Under the pieces are notes generated by a model. That model searched no databases. It saw only the letters and a list, made by a program, of their open reading frames with translations, and was not told the DNA's origin. Positions 16,685 to 25,415 of a stretch of 36,621 bases of DNA are shown piece by piece; the first letter of the stretch is position 1, and every line of letters starts with the position of its first letter. The DNA is from Betaproteobacteria bacterium (GTDB lineage Bacteria; Pseudomonadota; Gammaproteobacteria; Burkholderiales; Eutrophovitaceae): positions 3,744,311-3,780,931 of the forward strand of contig CP070643.1 of NCBI GenBank assembly GCA_020354125.1. The letters are read 5' to 3'. The position numbers were made by a program, and so were the translations under genes.

Positions 16685-18088
16685 ATGTCTGAAGCTTTCC
16701 CGACAAACTCTGCGGCGAAATGGTTTCGCCTGGAAACGGTAAAACAATCCGGATGGGCGTTTTGGCTTGCCACCGCGCTCTTGTTCGTATTCTCGTTGCC
16801 GCATGCAATGGCGCTGCGCAATGTCCTTTTGCTGGTGCTTCTGCTGCTCGTCGCAAGTCGGCTGTGGGGCTTGCGCAGAATATCGACGCAGGTAGACGTG
16901 CGAACAGCCTTGATTGCCTTGTCCATGCTGATGGTATGGATGCTCTATGTCAGCGTTTTTGTCGCGCCGGATCCAGCCGCATCATTGCGATCATTCCTCG
17001 GTGAATGGGCGCGGGCTCTAGTGGTGTTGATGGTTGGTGCAGGCGTTGCGCTGGCGGTTCGCGATAAGCAACCGGACAAGCTTTCGATGCTGATTGTGAG
17101 CCTGATTTTCTTTGTCGGATTGCTGCACATGATCGGTCACGACCTAGCCGTTTTGGTAAGCTGGATCGAGACTGGTCGTTTCCCCAGGCGTTTCTCCGGA
17201 ATTACCGATCACCGCGCGAACGTGACGTTCGTACTCGCAATGATGCTGTCAGCAATCGGCGCTGATGTTTGCTCGCGCTACGCGTTCGGCCGTGCTCTTC
17301 TTCCAGGCGGCACGTTGTGGGGAGGTGTTGCGGCAGCTCTCGGACTATTCGCGCTGATCACGGCCTCAACGACCAACGGCTGGATTGTGTCGCTGTTCCT
17401 TGTGGTGACGATCTTCATTGTTGCCATTTGGCTTGGCGTGCGGACAGCTCGCCGCAAGTCCTCGAAAAGGATCACCATGGCGATGGGCGCATCGGCCGTC
17501 ATATTCGTCATCCTGGGCGTCCTGGCGGTTGGCAATGACCCGAGATACGAAGGTTTCCAGGAAAGTGTTGCGATCGGTTGGGATACAGAAGGTCATCGCA
17601 ACTGGCTTAATGACTTCGAGATGCGCGACTGGCCGGTGCGCGCTAACGGAGAGCCTGTCGATCCGTCGACTTACACGCGCGTAGCCTGGGCAAAGGAGGG
17701 CGCCAAGCTGTTGAGCGAACACCCGTGGGGAACGGAAATTCATAAATACACCTTTGCGCGTTTGATTTCGGAGAAATACGATGTCAAGTTCGGTTCCCAT
17801 TCTCATATCGGCTTGATCGACTTTGGGTTGAACGTCGGGATTCCTGGAATTGTGCTCTGGTTGATATTCCTTGCAGCACTGGCTTGGCTAGGTTGGTCGG
17901 TGACACGACATTGCGATGACGCGGTTGGAATGTGTCTATTCTTTCTCGTCGTGGCGTTTTCGGCGAGGATGATGATCGACAGCATACTGCGCGATCACAT
18001 GCTGGAGCAGTTTATGTTCTGTGTCGGCATGTTGATGGTAGCGTGCGCATCATCAAGACAACAAAGGGAAACTCTTGGCGTCAGATGA
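16685..18088 (+). CDS. O-antigen ligase/polymerase-like membrane protein
   Basis: A 467-residue protein with about eleven or twelve hydrophobic segments and a large periplasmic loop (about residues 285-375) that contains HPWGTEIHKYTF and SHSHIGLIDFGLNVGIPG. The latter resembles the PHNxyL-like motif of the Wzy_C (PF04932) family. Members are WaaL ligases, joining O-antigen to lipid A-core, or Wzy polymerases; sequence alone does not separate them. It is the only such gene in the window. It lies 118 bases after the WbpM-like gene and its 3' end overlaps the next gene by 14 bases. Confidence 0.8.
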   Translation: MSEAFPTNSAAKWFRLETVKQSGWAFWLATALLFVFSLPHAMALRNVLLLVLLLLVASRLWGLRRISTQVDVRTALIALSMLMVWMLYVSVFVAPDPAASLRSFLGEWARALVVLMVGAGVALAVRDKQPDKLSMLIVSLIFFVGLLHMIGHDLAVLVSWIETGRFPRRFSGITDHRANVTFVLAMMLSAIGADVCSRYAFGRALLPGGTLWGGVAAALGLFALITASTTNGWIVSLFLVVTIFIVAIWLGVRTARRKSSKRITMAMGASAVIFVILGVLAVGNDPRYEGFQESVAIGWDTEGHRNWLNDFEMRDWPVRANGEPVDPSTYTRVAWAKEGAKLLSEHPWGTEIHKYTFARLISEKYDVKFGSHSHIGLIDFGLNVGIPGIVLWLIFLAALAWLGWSVTRHCDDAVGMCLFFLVVAFSARMMIDSILRDHMLEQFMFCVGMLMVACASSRQQRETLGVR

Positions 18089-19394
18089 GTCCACTTGGCT
18101 GATTCTTTCTCATGCCTTCAACATGGACGGGCGTGCGGCGAGCCAGACTATTACTGACAAGATCCCGCACTTGCTCGCTCACGGCATAAAGCCCATCGTC
18201 CTTAGTGCAGTCACTGGCAGAAAGGATGAAGTAGTTGAGCACTATCAGTTGCTGCCAGTCTCGCCGGTCGGGCTGCGTTTCGACTTGCGATTTGTCTTTC
18301 GAAGGAATATATCCAGCAAAGTCGGCTACAAGATCGCGGTCGGGTTGATGACTTTGTTGCTGCTGCCGTTCTACATCCTCGAAAAGCTCTTCATTCGCCT
18401 CGAGCCGCAGTGGTCGTGGTTCATTCCGGCTTATTTTGCGGGAGCCAAGATTATTCGCACTCGAAAGCCGGCCGTCATCTATTCGACCGGCGGTGCCAAC
18501 TCAGCACACCTCGCCGGCTATCTACTTGCGAAGCGTTATTCATTGCCCTGGGTTGCCGAAATCCATGATCCCATGGTCTATGAGAACTGGGAGCGCAGGA
18601 AAATGGCGTATCGCTTCGCGGGCTGGCTCGAGAGAAAGATCTGTGAGCATGCCGACGTCGCAATCTGGTTCGTTGAGCCGACCCTCGAGCGCGCCCGTGC
18701 CCGGCATCCGGTGCTTCGTGACCGTGGCAAGGTGATGATCCCGGGCGCGGACGCACCGGCGTTCGGCAAGATCGCTTATCAACGAGGTTCAGAGTTGGTC
18801 ATCGGGCATTTCGGCTCCTTGTCGCCAACCAGGAACCTCGAGACGTTTGCTCAGGCTCTTAGCAAGCTGTTAGCTGAGCGATCTGAGTTGAAAGACATTA
18901 TCCGCCTCGAGATCTACGGAAGCGGGGCTGATGCACTATCGGAGCGAGCGCTTGCCAAACTCCCGCCCGAGGTGGTGCGACGGCTCGGTCGTTTGGAAAC
19001 CGATCCGGTGACCGGTGAAAGCGGGCGGGACCGGGTACTGAAAAGAATGCAAACCGTCGACGCCCTTCTGCTATTACACGGCATGCACCGGTTTTGCGAG
19101 GAGTACATTCCCTCCAAGCTCTACGAATATCTGTGGACGCAGCGTCCGATTCTGGGTCTTACGTGGCACAACCCCCATCTTGACCGGATCCTCAGGGAGG
19201 GCAGTCACTGGGCGGTGCCGTCGAACGACATAGACGGCATTGGCGCTGCGCTGCGGGAGCTTGTCGTAAGGTGGGAGACGGACCAGCTAAAGGATTCGGG
19301 CAAGCCCTCTGTGTACACGACCGAATCCGCCGTGAAACAGCTAATCGGCTGGGCAAATGGTGCGATTGCACATCATGCTATTGGGGAGCGCTGA
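18075..19394 (+). CDS. GT-B (GT4-like) glycosyltransferase
   Basis: A 439-residue protein begun at TTG 18075, with AAAGGGAA as ribosome site; no in-frame ATG is near. The N-terminal domain has SHAFNMDGRAASQTI and a hydrophobic stretch around residues 88-105 that may anchor it to the membrane, then PWVAEIHDPMVYENWERR. The C-terminal domain has LVIGHFGSLSPTRNLE and EEYIPSKLYEYLWTQRPILG, the donor-binding region of GT4-like enzymes. It overlaps the ligase-like gene and is followed without gap by the FkbM gene, so the three are probably co-translated. Confidence 0.8.
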   Translation: MASDESTWLILSHAFNMDGRAASQTITDKIPHLLAHGIKPIVLSAVTGRKDEVVEHYQLLPVSPVGLRFDLRFVFRRNISSKVGYKIAVGLMTLLLLPFYILEKLFIRLEPQWSWFIPAYFAGAKIIRTRKPAVIYSTGGANSAHLAGYLLAKRYSLPWVAEIHDPMVYENWERRKMAYRFAGWLERKICEHADVAIWFVEPTLERARARHPVLRDRGKVMIPGADAPAFGKIAYQRGSELVIGHFGSLSPTRNLETFAQALSKLLAERSELKDIIRLEIYGSGADALSERALAKLPPEVVRRLGRLETDPVTGESGRDRVLKRMQTVDALLLLHGMHRFCEEYIPSKLYEYLWTQRPILGLTWHNPHLDRILREGSHWAVPSNDIDGIGAALRELVVRWETDQLKDSGKPSVYTTESAVKQLIGWANGAIAHHAIGER

Positions 19395-20165
19395 GTGCGG
19401 CCGATTGTGTTGAAGACCAAGTATGCGTTTCACCTACTTGCGTCTTTCCTTAAACCACAACTGATCCTGGATATTGGAAGTATGGATGGGGCGGACTCAA
19501 AGCGGTTTGCCCGGCTCGTTCCCGAAGCCCGAATCATCGCGTTCGAGGCAAACCCTTATAACTACACGGCGATGTGCGCCGATGCAATGTTAGAGCGTTC
19601 TCGCATTCGTGTGGAGAACTTGCTTGTCAGCGATGTGCCAGGGAGAACGCGCTTTTTCGTGCAGAAGCCCTTAGGCAACGCGGCGAATTTCAACAGAGGA
19701 ACGAGTTCCACGCTTCAGAGATCGGTTGTGGGTGCGCAACCGGAAGAGGTTGTTCTCGATGCGGTCCGGATCGACGAGTATGTAGTGAGCGATTATCCCT
19801 CCGCATCCAAAGTCGCGGCGTGGGTGGATGTGGAAGGATATTCGTACGGTGTTCTAAAGAGTATGGGAAACATCGCCGATGCGATCAAGTTGATTCACGT
19901 CGAGGTTGAGACAGAGGAAATCTGGCCGGGACAAAAGCTTGAAGATGATGTTCTCAAGCTTGCCTCGAGCATGGGTTTCGTGCAGATCGCACGCGGCTTC
20001 GGAGATGTGCAGCGCGACGTAATTCTGGCAAACACGCTCTGGTATGAGCAAAACCGAAAGGCGATCGAGCGAATTGTTGCTGTGGCGCGACTCGTTGGTC
20101 CTGCGGCGTCCCGCATTGTTGAATCGCGTGGTTGGCACATGTTATTCAGCCAAGAATCCGCATGA
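19395..20165 (+). CDS. FkbM family methyltransferase
   Basis: A 256-residue protein starting with GTG at 19395, immediately after the TGA of the GT gene, with GGGGAG as ribosome site. SAM motif I is LILDIGSMDGADSKRFARLV, then IIAFEANPYNY, and the FkbM hallmark VAAWVDVEGYSYGVLKSMG and HVEVETEE. It probably methylates a hydroxyl of the glycan. The N-terminal lead is much shorter than that of the FkbM protein at 838, so the two are not recent duplicates. Confidence 0.85.
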   Translation: MRPIVLKTKYAFHLLASFLKPQLILDIGSMDGADSKRFARLVPEARIIAFEANPYNYTAMCADAMLERSRIRVENLLVSDVPGRTRFFVQKPLGNAANFNRGTSSTLQRSVVGAQPEEVVLDAVRIDEYVVSDYPSASKVAAWVDVEGYSYGVLKSMGNIADAIKLIHVEVETEEIWPGQKLEDDVLKLASSMGFVQIARGFGDVQRDVILANTLWYEQNRKAIERIVAVARLVGPAASRIVESRGWHMLFSQESA

Positions 20166-20347
20166 TTGTAGCCAGCGGCTATGGACGGCCATACCCATCC
20201 TTTAGAAGAGCGTACGAGAGTGTCTGCCCGTTCGACGAAGGTTGCGTGGGAGTCCTGTCTCCTTGGGGGAGCCATCGAGACACTAGAGAATCTACAACAG
20301 CCGCTGTTGCCGCTGGATCAGGCCAGGCGGGCATGAAGAATATATGA
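20162..20347 (+). other. Gap with two competing short ORFs
   Basis: The 178 bases between the FkbM and DUF6492 genes hold a 61-codon frame whose ATG overlaps the FkbM stop (ATGA) and whose TGA overlaps the next ATG. An overlapping 51-codon frame at 20181-20336 has a more protein-like composition (LLGGAIETLENLQQPLLPLD). Neither resembles a family I know. One may be a small gene or a remnant. Confidence 0.25.
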
Positions 20348-21228
20348 GCACAAAGATAGTCTTGTTCTGCAAATCATATAGCGAGGATGTGCTGCGGGCG
20401 CGGCGGCTGATAGAGAGTGTGACCCGCCATAACACAGACCATTTGCCACTTTTTGTTTCGGTGCCTGAAGCGGATGCAAGTCTGTTCGGGGAAAAGTGCA
20501 AGGGGCTCGAATTTTCCTTGTTGACGGATGAGCAAGTCGTAGCGGCCAACGATCATCTTGACGCGGCAGCGTTTGCGGCACTACCGGGTGGTATCTCGCA
20601 GCAAATCGTCAAGGCGGAATTCTGGCGCTTGGGGATTGGAGACACCTACGTGTGTCTGGACAGCGACTGCTATTTCCTTAAGGACTTTCGCACAGGAGAT
20701 TTCATTTCGCCGGGAGGGACGCCTTATACAGTTATGCACGAGGCCAAGGATCTGCTGCATTTTGCAGAGCTTTCCAGGATGCAGCGAATAGTTCAGGATC
20801 GCGACCGCGAATGTGGCGAGATCAAGGGACTGTTTTCAAGGCAGGGACGCTGCTGGGATTTTGGTCCCGTGCCGGTAGTGTGGAGCGGTCGTGTATGGAA
20901 CGACCTGAGCGAGAAATATCTTCGTCCTCGCAACATGACCATCATGGGCGCAATCGAGGCGCACCCCGGGGAGCTTCGCTGGTATGGTGAAGCTTTGCTC
21001 GCCTATGGCAGCATTCCGATCGTGCCGATCGAGCCGTTATTTCGTTGTTACCACTATGAAGAACAATACTATTTCTGGAAGCGCATGGGGGAAACCGAGG
21101 AGGTCATTGCCAAGAATTACCTTGGCATCTGCAGGCAGTCGAACTGGGACAAAGACCTCGATCTGGTGAAGCGTTTCAGGTTCAGCAAGTTGCGGCGACG
21201 GGTCAGGCGTGCAATTAGAGGCTACTAA
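20344..21228 (+). CDS. DUF6492-type putative glycosyltransferase
   Basis: A 294-residue protein with features of the DUF6492 family of GT-A-like proteins: IVLFCKSYSEDVLRARRLIE, then QQIVKAEFWRLGIGDTYVCL with DSDCYFLKDF supplying a DxD motif near residue 105, RQGRCWDFGPVPVVWSGRVW, and the end YLGICRQSNWDKDLDLVKRF. The basic C-terminal helix KLRRRVRRAIRGY closes the protein. A near-copy of this tail occurs at 22198-22344, after the next gene. Function as a glycosyltransferase is plausible from the DxD and context; no substrate is known to me. Confidence 0.7.
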   Translation: MSTKIVLFCKSYSEDVLRARRLIESVTRHNTDHLPLFVSVPEADASLFGEKCKGLEFSLLTDEQVVAANDHLDAAAFAALPGGISQQIVKAEFWRLGIGDTYVCLDSDCYFLKDFRTGDFISPGGTPYTVMHEAKDLLHFAELSRMQRIVQDRDRECGEIKGLFSRQGRCWDFGPVPVVWSGRVWNDLSEKYLRPRNMTIMGAIEAHPGELRWYGEALLAYGSIPIVPIEPLFRCYHYEEQYYFWKRMGETEEVIAKNYLGICRQSNWDKDLDLVKRFRFSKLRRRVRRAIRGY

Positions 21229-21384
21229 CGTCGGTATGAATGAGGAGTAAAGAATTCGGAGTGAACACTGTTTGTCCGTCAAGGGAATCATGAGGGCACG
21301 GCGAAAATGGTGAATGTCGCGCTCGATTGATATTTTGTGGACAAGCGCCCAGCATTATGTGAATTCCAGTATAGATAACAACCT

Positions 21385-22182
21385 ATGAGCGGAAGCAATA
21401 CGGCAGAGCAGTGGAACCGTCTGTGGAGTAATGCGTCATGTCGCCTCGAGGAGCTCAAGTTCGGTGTGGCGAAAGCAGAGAAGAGCCTGGTATGGTCTTC
21501 TATAACGAATGCTCTCGAGGGAGAAAAGATTCCTTCCCTTAGTGTCATTGAAATCGGCGCGGGATCCGGTACCGTTGGCGCGGTATTCGCCAAGCACGGA
21601 GCGCAAGTTACGGTGCTGGACTATTCTGAAGAGGCACTCAACGTAAATACGGCGCTGTTCGAGAGTCTGGGCTTAAAGCAAGAATCAATTATCTCGGACG
21701 CGCTAAGGCTTCCGTCGTCACTCATGGGGCAATTTGACGTGGCCATGTCTTTCGGTTTGGCAGAACATTTCGAGGGTGACGATCGGGCCAGTATCATCAA
21801 AGCGCACTTTGACCTGTGTCGTCCCGGAGGTTTGGTCGTTCTGACAGTACCGAACCGCTACTGCTTTCCTTATCGTATGTGGAAAGCGCGCCGCGAATTT
21901 TTCGGTAAATGGCATTTTGGTCTGGAAGTTCCGTTCAGTCGAAGTGAGCTCCTTTCGATATGTCAGTCTCTGGGTGCTACCGAGTGCAACATTACTGGTT
22001 CGTCATTTGTCGCATCTCTCCACTTTGTTTTTCCGTTTGCTCGCTGGAAACGTTCAATTGAAAAGCGGGTACTGAAGAACAGACGTTTCGACCCTAATCG
22101 AATTGCTCAGGAGACAACCAGTATTCTTGGGGCATACTTAGGATATGCGTTGCTTCTCGTGGCGCGGAAGCCGTCATCTTGA
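21385..22182 (+). CDS. Class I SAM methyltransferase
   Basis: A 265-residue methyltransferase. SVIEIGAGSGTVGAVFAKHG is motif I, VTVLDYSEEAL motif II, SLMGQFDVAMSFGLAEHFEG the Methyltransf_11/25 motif IV region, and CRPGGLVVLTVPNRYCFPYR motif VI. Intact, ends with a hydrophobic LGAYLGYALLLVARK. It is flanked on both sides by copies of the DUF6492 tail, which suggests that it arrived in this place with, or between, copies of that gene. Acceptor unknown, probably the glycan. Confidence 0.85.
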   Translation: MSGSNTAEQWNRLWSNASCRLEELKFGVAKAEKSLVWSSITNALEGEKIPSLSVIEIGAGSGTVGAVFAKHGAQVTVLDYSEEALNVNTALFESLGLKQESIISDALRLPSSLMGQFDVAMSFGLAEHFEGDDRASIIKAHFDLCRPGGLVVLTVPNRYCFPYRMWKARREFFGKWHFGLEVPFSRSELLSICQSLGATECNITGSSFVASLHFVFPFARWKRSIEKRVLKNRRFDPNRIAQETTSILGAYLGYALLLVARKPSS

Positions 22183-22197
22183 TTCGACGAGAATCCG

Positions 22198-22344
22198 ATG
22201 ATTCGGCGTTCCGCCGAGCTGCTCGCCAGGCATTATCTTGGCATCTGCCGGCAATTAAACTGGGACAAGGACCTCGACCTCATGAAGCGTTTCAGATTTA
22301 GCAAACTGCGCCGCCGCATCAAGCGTGCCATCAAGGGCTATTAA
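22198..22344 (+). pseudogene. Duplicated tail of the DUF6492 gene
   Basis: A 48-codon ATG frame ends HYLGICRQLNWDKDLDLMKR then FRFSKLRRRIKRAIKGY. Over the last 36 residues 31 are identical to the C-terminus of the protein at 20344, and most DNA changes are silent or conservative. The similarity begins about 22216; all upstream domain sequence is absent. It is a gene fragment, not a functional protein, though its own ATG-led frame is still open. Confidence 0.85.
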
Positions 22345-22658
22345 GTATCATTGGAACGCGATCAAAGACGAAAAGAGAATTGAGTGCCCGTGATTAACTT
22401 GTGATTCTCATCGACGCTCCCGTTGGCGCGTCGGTATAGTGAGCATCGCGCAGCCATTGTCAGCCGCTGGACAATATTTAGTTGTATCGCTTAATCGCTA
22501 AATCCCAAGGTTTGTGTCCGGGTCGCGTGCTTATCAGTCGTTAATCGTATAAGTCAAACCTAGATTTTATGGGCCCAGGTTTGCTGGGTTCACAACAAGT
22601 TTGAGTAGTCTGATCTTCCGTTATTGAGGGGAAATCGAAAACCCGGCATAAATCCAAA
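22345..22658 (+). other. AT-richer intergenic gap, possible promoter
   Basis: About 314 bases with no gene. CGACGC / GCGTCG (22412-22417, 22428-22433) can form a small stem next to TATAGT at 22435, a possible -10, and TATAAG occurs near 22548. No convincing -35 box accompanies either. A break of this size in an otherwise compact locus makes a promoter for the downstream genes plausible. Confidence 0.3.
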
Positions 22659-23429
22659 ATGAACAGACGTCTATTGTCACGTATTGGGCGCAACATGACG
22701 CGCTGGATATCGATCCCGGCGCTTCGTTCGCTTAGGCGTCGCGTTGGGGCCCTCGAGAACGTGGTCGAGAAGCTTCTTGAGGAAGAGCAATATGCGCCTG
22801 ACTCCACGCGAGCCCTCAATGGTCAGCAAGGTCGTCAGCATATTTTTGCGCAGATAGTGAGAGATTCTGGAATCGAGACGATCGTTGAGACGGGTACCTA
22901 CTTGGGGGATACGACGGGGTGGATGCACAAAGTGAGTGGGCTACCTGTCTACACGTCGGAAATCAACCGCCACTTTCATCTCCTAGCCAAACGGCGTCTG
23001 GCCGGCTACAAAGATATCCATTTGGTGCATGGTGATTCGGTGGACGCTCTCCGCAAGCTCGCAGCTTCGCCTGTTTCAAATCTACAAGCCTTCTTCTATC
23101 TTGATGCACATTGGTACGAAAGTCTCCCCTTGTTCGAGGAATTGAGGATTATCGTTAGTCATTGGAACAATTTCGTTGTAATGGTTGACGATTTCGAGGT
23201 GCCTGGCGACGACGGTTATGGATTTGACGATTATGGTTTTCGGCGTTCGCTAAGCATGAGTTGCTTTGGAAAGGCATTTCGAGAATTGGGCCTAACCGCG
23301 TACTTCCCGGTACTATCATCTACGCAGGAGACTGGTGCGCGGTCGGGATGCGTTGTGCTGGCTAAGTTCGGCAGCGCGGCCGCTGGACAACTAGACAAGC
23401 TGGCATTGCTGAGGAGTGCAACTGATTGA
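22659..23429 (+). CDS. Putative class I SAM-dependent methyltransferase
   Basis: A 256-residue protein. After a basic N-terminus and a short coiled segment (RVGALENVVEKLLEEEQ), IETIVETGTYLGDTTGWMHK stands where motif I lies, VYTSEINRHFHLLAKRRL at motif II, VHGDSVDALRKL, and AFFYLDAHWYESLPLFEEL with the acidic DAHW often seen in CmcI-like and TylF-like methyltransferases. VMVDDFEVPGDDGYGFDDYG may bind a metal. Reads as intact. No ribosome site is obvious at ATG 22659. The target is not apparent. Confidence 0.7.
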   Translation: MNRRLLSRIGRNMTRWISIPALRSLRRRVGALENVVEKLLEEEQYAPDSTRALNGQQGRQHIFAQIVRDSGIETIVETGTYLGDTTGWMHKVSGLPVYTSEINRHFHLLAKRRLAGYKDIHLVHGDSVDALRKLAASPVSNLQAFFYLDAHWYESLPLFEELRIIVSHWNNFVVMVDDFEVPGDDGYGFDDYGFRRSLSMSCFGKAFRELGLTAYFPVLSSTQETGARSGCVVLAKFGSAAAGQLDKLALLRSATD

Positions 23430-23509
23430 GCATCCGTCTAAGCGCACAGAATGGGGCCGATGAGGATTTTGTGGGGAAGAGATATTCCCGTATGCTCGAG
23501 GTGTAGGCC

Positions 23510-24256
23510 ATGGCGATTTCTGCCATTGTCATTGTGAAGAACGAAGAAGCGGTCATTGCCCGCTGCCTGGAGTCGGTATCGTGGGCAGATGAGTTGATCG
23601 TTCTCGATTCTGGAAGTACTGACGACACAGTTGCCATCTGCCGAAGATATACGCAACACGTATACGAGACAGACTGGCCGGGATTCGGGCCGCAGAAAAA
23701 CCGCGCGCTCGATCTGGCAACCGGCGATTGGGTTTTTTCGCTCGACGCCGACGAATGGGTCACGCCAGAATTGCGTGAGGAAATCCAAAGCGCAGTAGCG
23801 ACCGCGGTCGAGCAGGCAGGATTCCGCGTTCCCAGGCTCTCGAGCTTCTGCGGCCGAGATATGCGGCACTCTGGATGGTGGCCCGACTACGTAGTTCGGT
23901 TGTTTCGGCGTGGTCTCGCCCGCTTTAGTGACGATATTGTGCATGAGCGGGTGATCGTCGATGGGAAGGTCGGGACACTGAACAAACCGATACGCCACGA
24001 GACGTTTCAGGATCTCGAGGATCTGCTGGACAAGATGAATTCCTATTCGACCCTCTCGGCTAGGAAGATGCGCGACGGCGGCAAGCGAGCCAGCCTGACG
24101 CGTGCTGTGTGCAAGAGTTTGTGGGCGTTTTTTCGAACCTACGTGCTGCGCCGGGGATTCCTTGATGGACGGGAAGGTTTCATGCTCGCCGTATCGACTG
24201 CCGAAGGAACCTACTACCGTTACGCGAAGGCTCTGTTACTGGAAAGACGGCAGTGA
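23510..24256 (+). CDS. GT2 glycosyltransferase, WaaE/KdtX-like
   Basis: A 248-residue GT2 enzyme of the WaaE (LPS core beta-1,4-glucosyltransferase) type: ISAIVIVKNEEAVIARCLES, the signature VLDSGSTDDTVAIC, FGPQKNRALDLATGDWVFSL, DADEWV, and HERVIVDG. The order and length match WaaE closely. A GAGG ribosome site lies 8 bases before the ATG. It adjoins a GT9 gene, as WaaE-like genes often do in LPS inner-core regions, so it likely acts on core or on a core-linked glycan at the cytoplasmic face. Confidence 0.88.
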   Translation: MAISAIVIVKNEEAVIARCLESVSWADELIVLDSGSTDDTVAICRRYTQHVYETDWPGFGPQKNRALDLATGDWVFSLDADEWVTPELREEIQSAVATAVEQAGFRVPRLSSFCGRDMRHSGWWPDYVVRLFRRGLARFSDDIVHERVIVDGKVGTLNKPIRHETFQDLEDLLDKMNSYSTLSARKMRDGGKRASLTRAVCKSLWAFFRTYVLRRGFLDGREGFMLAVSTAEGTYYRYAKALLLERRQ

Positions 24257-24290
24257 GCGTGTTCACAGCAACCGGCCGCAAGAAACCGCT

Positions 24291-25415
24291 GTGACGGCAA
24301 GGTTTGCCTTGCCGCGCGCACCGGCGACAATCCTGGTTATTGTCACGCGGCGTATCGGTGATGTGCTTCTCACCACACCATTAATCCGTTCGTTGAAGCA
24401 GGCGTGGCCAAGTGCGAACGTGGACGTGCTGGTGTTTCGCGGGACTGAAGGGGTGCTCGCGGGCAATCCTGACATTGGCAAAGTCATCGCGGTACCACCA
24501 CGGCAGTCGCTGCGAGAAGCGTGGAAACAGGTCTCGCCGTTGAGTCGTCAGTACGATTTGGCGCTTTCGACTTCACCTAGTGATCGCCCGACCATTTACG
24601 CCTGGCTCGCCGGGCGGCGTCGTATCGGTGTGATGGCGGCCGGCGCCAAACATGTCTGGAAGCGCATTCTGATGAATGCGACGGTTCCGTTTGAGAACCG
24701 CAGCGTTCACACGGTGATACAGAATCTTTGGCTTGCCGACTTGCTGGGGTTGCCACGCCGCTTCGAGATGACGTTTACCTGGTCGCCCGAGGATGACTCA
24801 GCCATCGAAGCGGTGCTACCGGAATACGCGGCCACCAGGTACGCGGTCTTGCACGTATACCCGAAGTTCGCTTACAAGATGTGGGCGCCAGAGCAATGGT
24901 GTGCGCTTGCAGACGAGTTGTCGCGCCAGGGATTCCGTATTGTTCTGTCTGGAAGCAAGGAACCGCACGAACTCGATTGCGTTGCGCGTCTGGCGGCAAG
25001 CATGTCACATTCGCCCCTAAATGTTGCCGGCAAGCTGGAGTTTCGTCAGTTGGCCTTATTGCTCTCCAAGGCAGCTTTGTACGTCGGCCCGGATACGGTG
25101 ACAACGCATCTTGCCGCTGCTGTCGGCGCTCCAACGGTTGCGCTGTTTGGGCCGTCCAATCCGGTGAAGTGGGGCCCGTGGCCGTGTGAATGTACTGCGC
25201 AGGAATCGCCCTGGTCGATGCGAGGGACGCAGCGCGTCGGCAATGTGGCGCTCGTGCAGGGTTTCGGTGCCTGCGTGCCCTGCCTGGAGGAAGGTTGCGC
25301 ACGCGACGAGAGCAGCAAGAGCGTGTGTCTTCAGATGCTCGCCGCCGACACGGTAATGCAGTCGATCAGAAAGCTTGTTGCCTTGGCCGAGAGGCCGCCG
25401 GCGAGCGCCGCATGA
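24291..25415 (+). CDS. GT9 family (heptosyltransferase-type) glycosyltransferase
   Basis: A 374-residue GT-B enzyme, start taken at GTG 24291 since the conserved part begins eleven residues later (ATILVIVTRRIGDVLLTTPL). Features: VDVLVFRGTEGVLAGNPDI, YAVLHVYPKFAYKMWAPEQW, the SGSKEPHE loop, then LNVAGKLEFRQLALLLSKA and YVGPDTVTTHLAAAVGAPTV with ALFGPSNPVKWGPW, the ADP-heptose/donor-binding region of WaaC/WaaF/WaaQ relatives. A C-terminal Cys-rich CVPCLEEGC is common in this family. Its stop overlaps the next start (ATGA). A core heptosyltransferase is likely, but other GT9 donors are possible. Confidence 0.88.
   Translation: MTARFALPRAPATILVIVTRRIGDVLLTTPLIRSLKQAWPSANVDVLVFRGTEGVLAGNPDIGKVIAVPPRQSLREAWKQVSPLSRQYDLALSTSPSDRPTIYAWLAGRRRIGVMAAGAKHVWKRILMNATVPFENRSVHTVIQNLWLADLLGLPRRFEMTFTWSPEDDSAIEAVLPEYAATRYAVLHVYPKFAYKMWAPEQWCALADELSRQGFRIVLSGSKEPHELDCVARLAASMSHSPLNVAGKLEFRQLALLLSKAALYVGPDTVTTHLAAAVGAPTVALFGPSNPVKWGPWPCECTAQESPWSMRGTQRVGNVALVQGFGACVPCLEEGCARDESSKSVCLQMLAADTVMQSIRKLVALAERPPASAA

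Noticed and set aside
23438..23998. 186-codon minus-strand open frame
   Set aside because: Antisense to the WaaE-like gene; no family resemblance.
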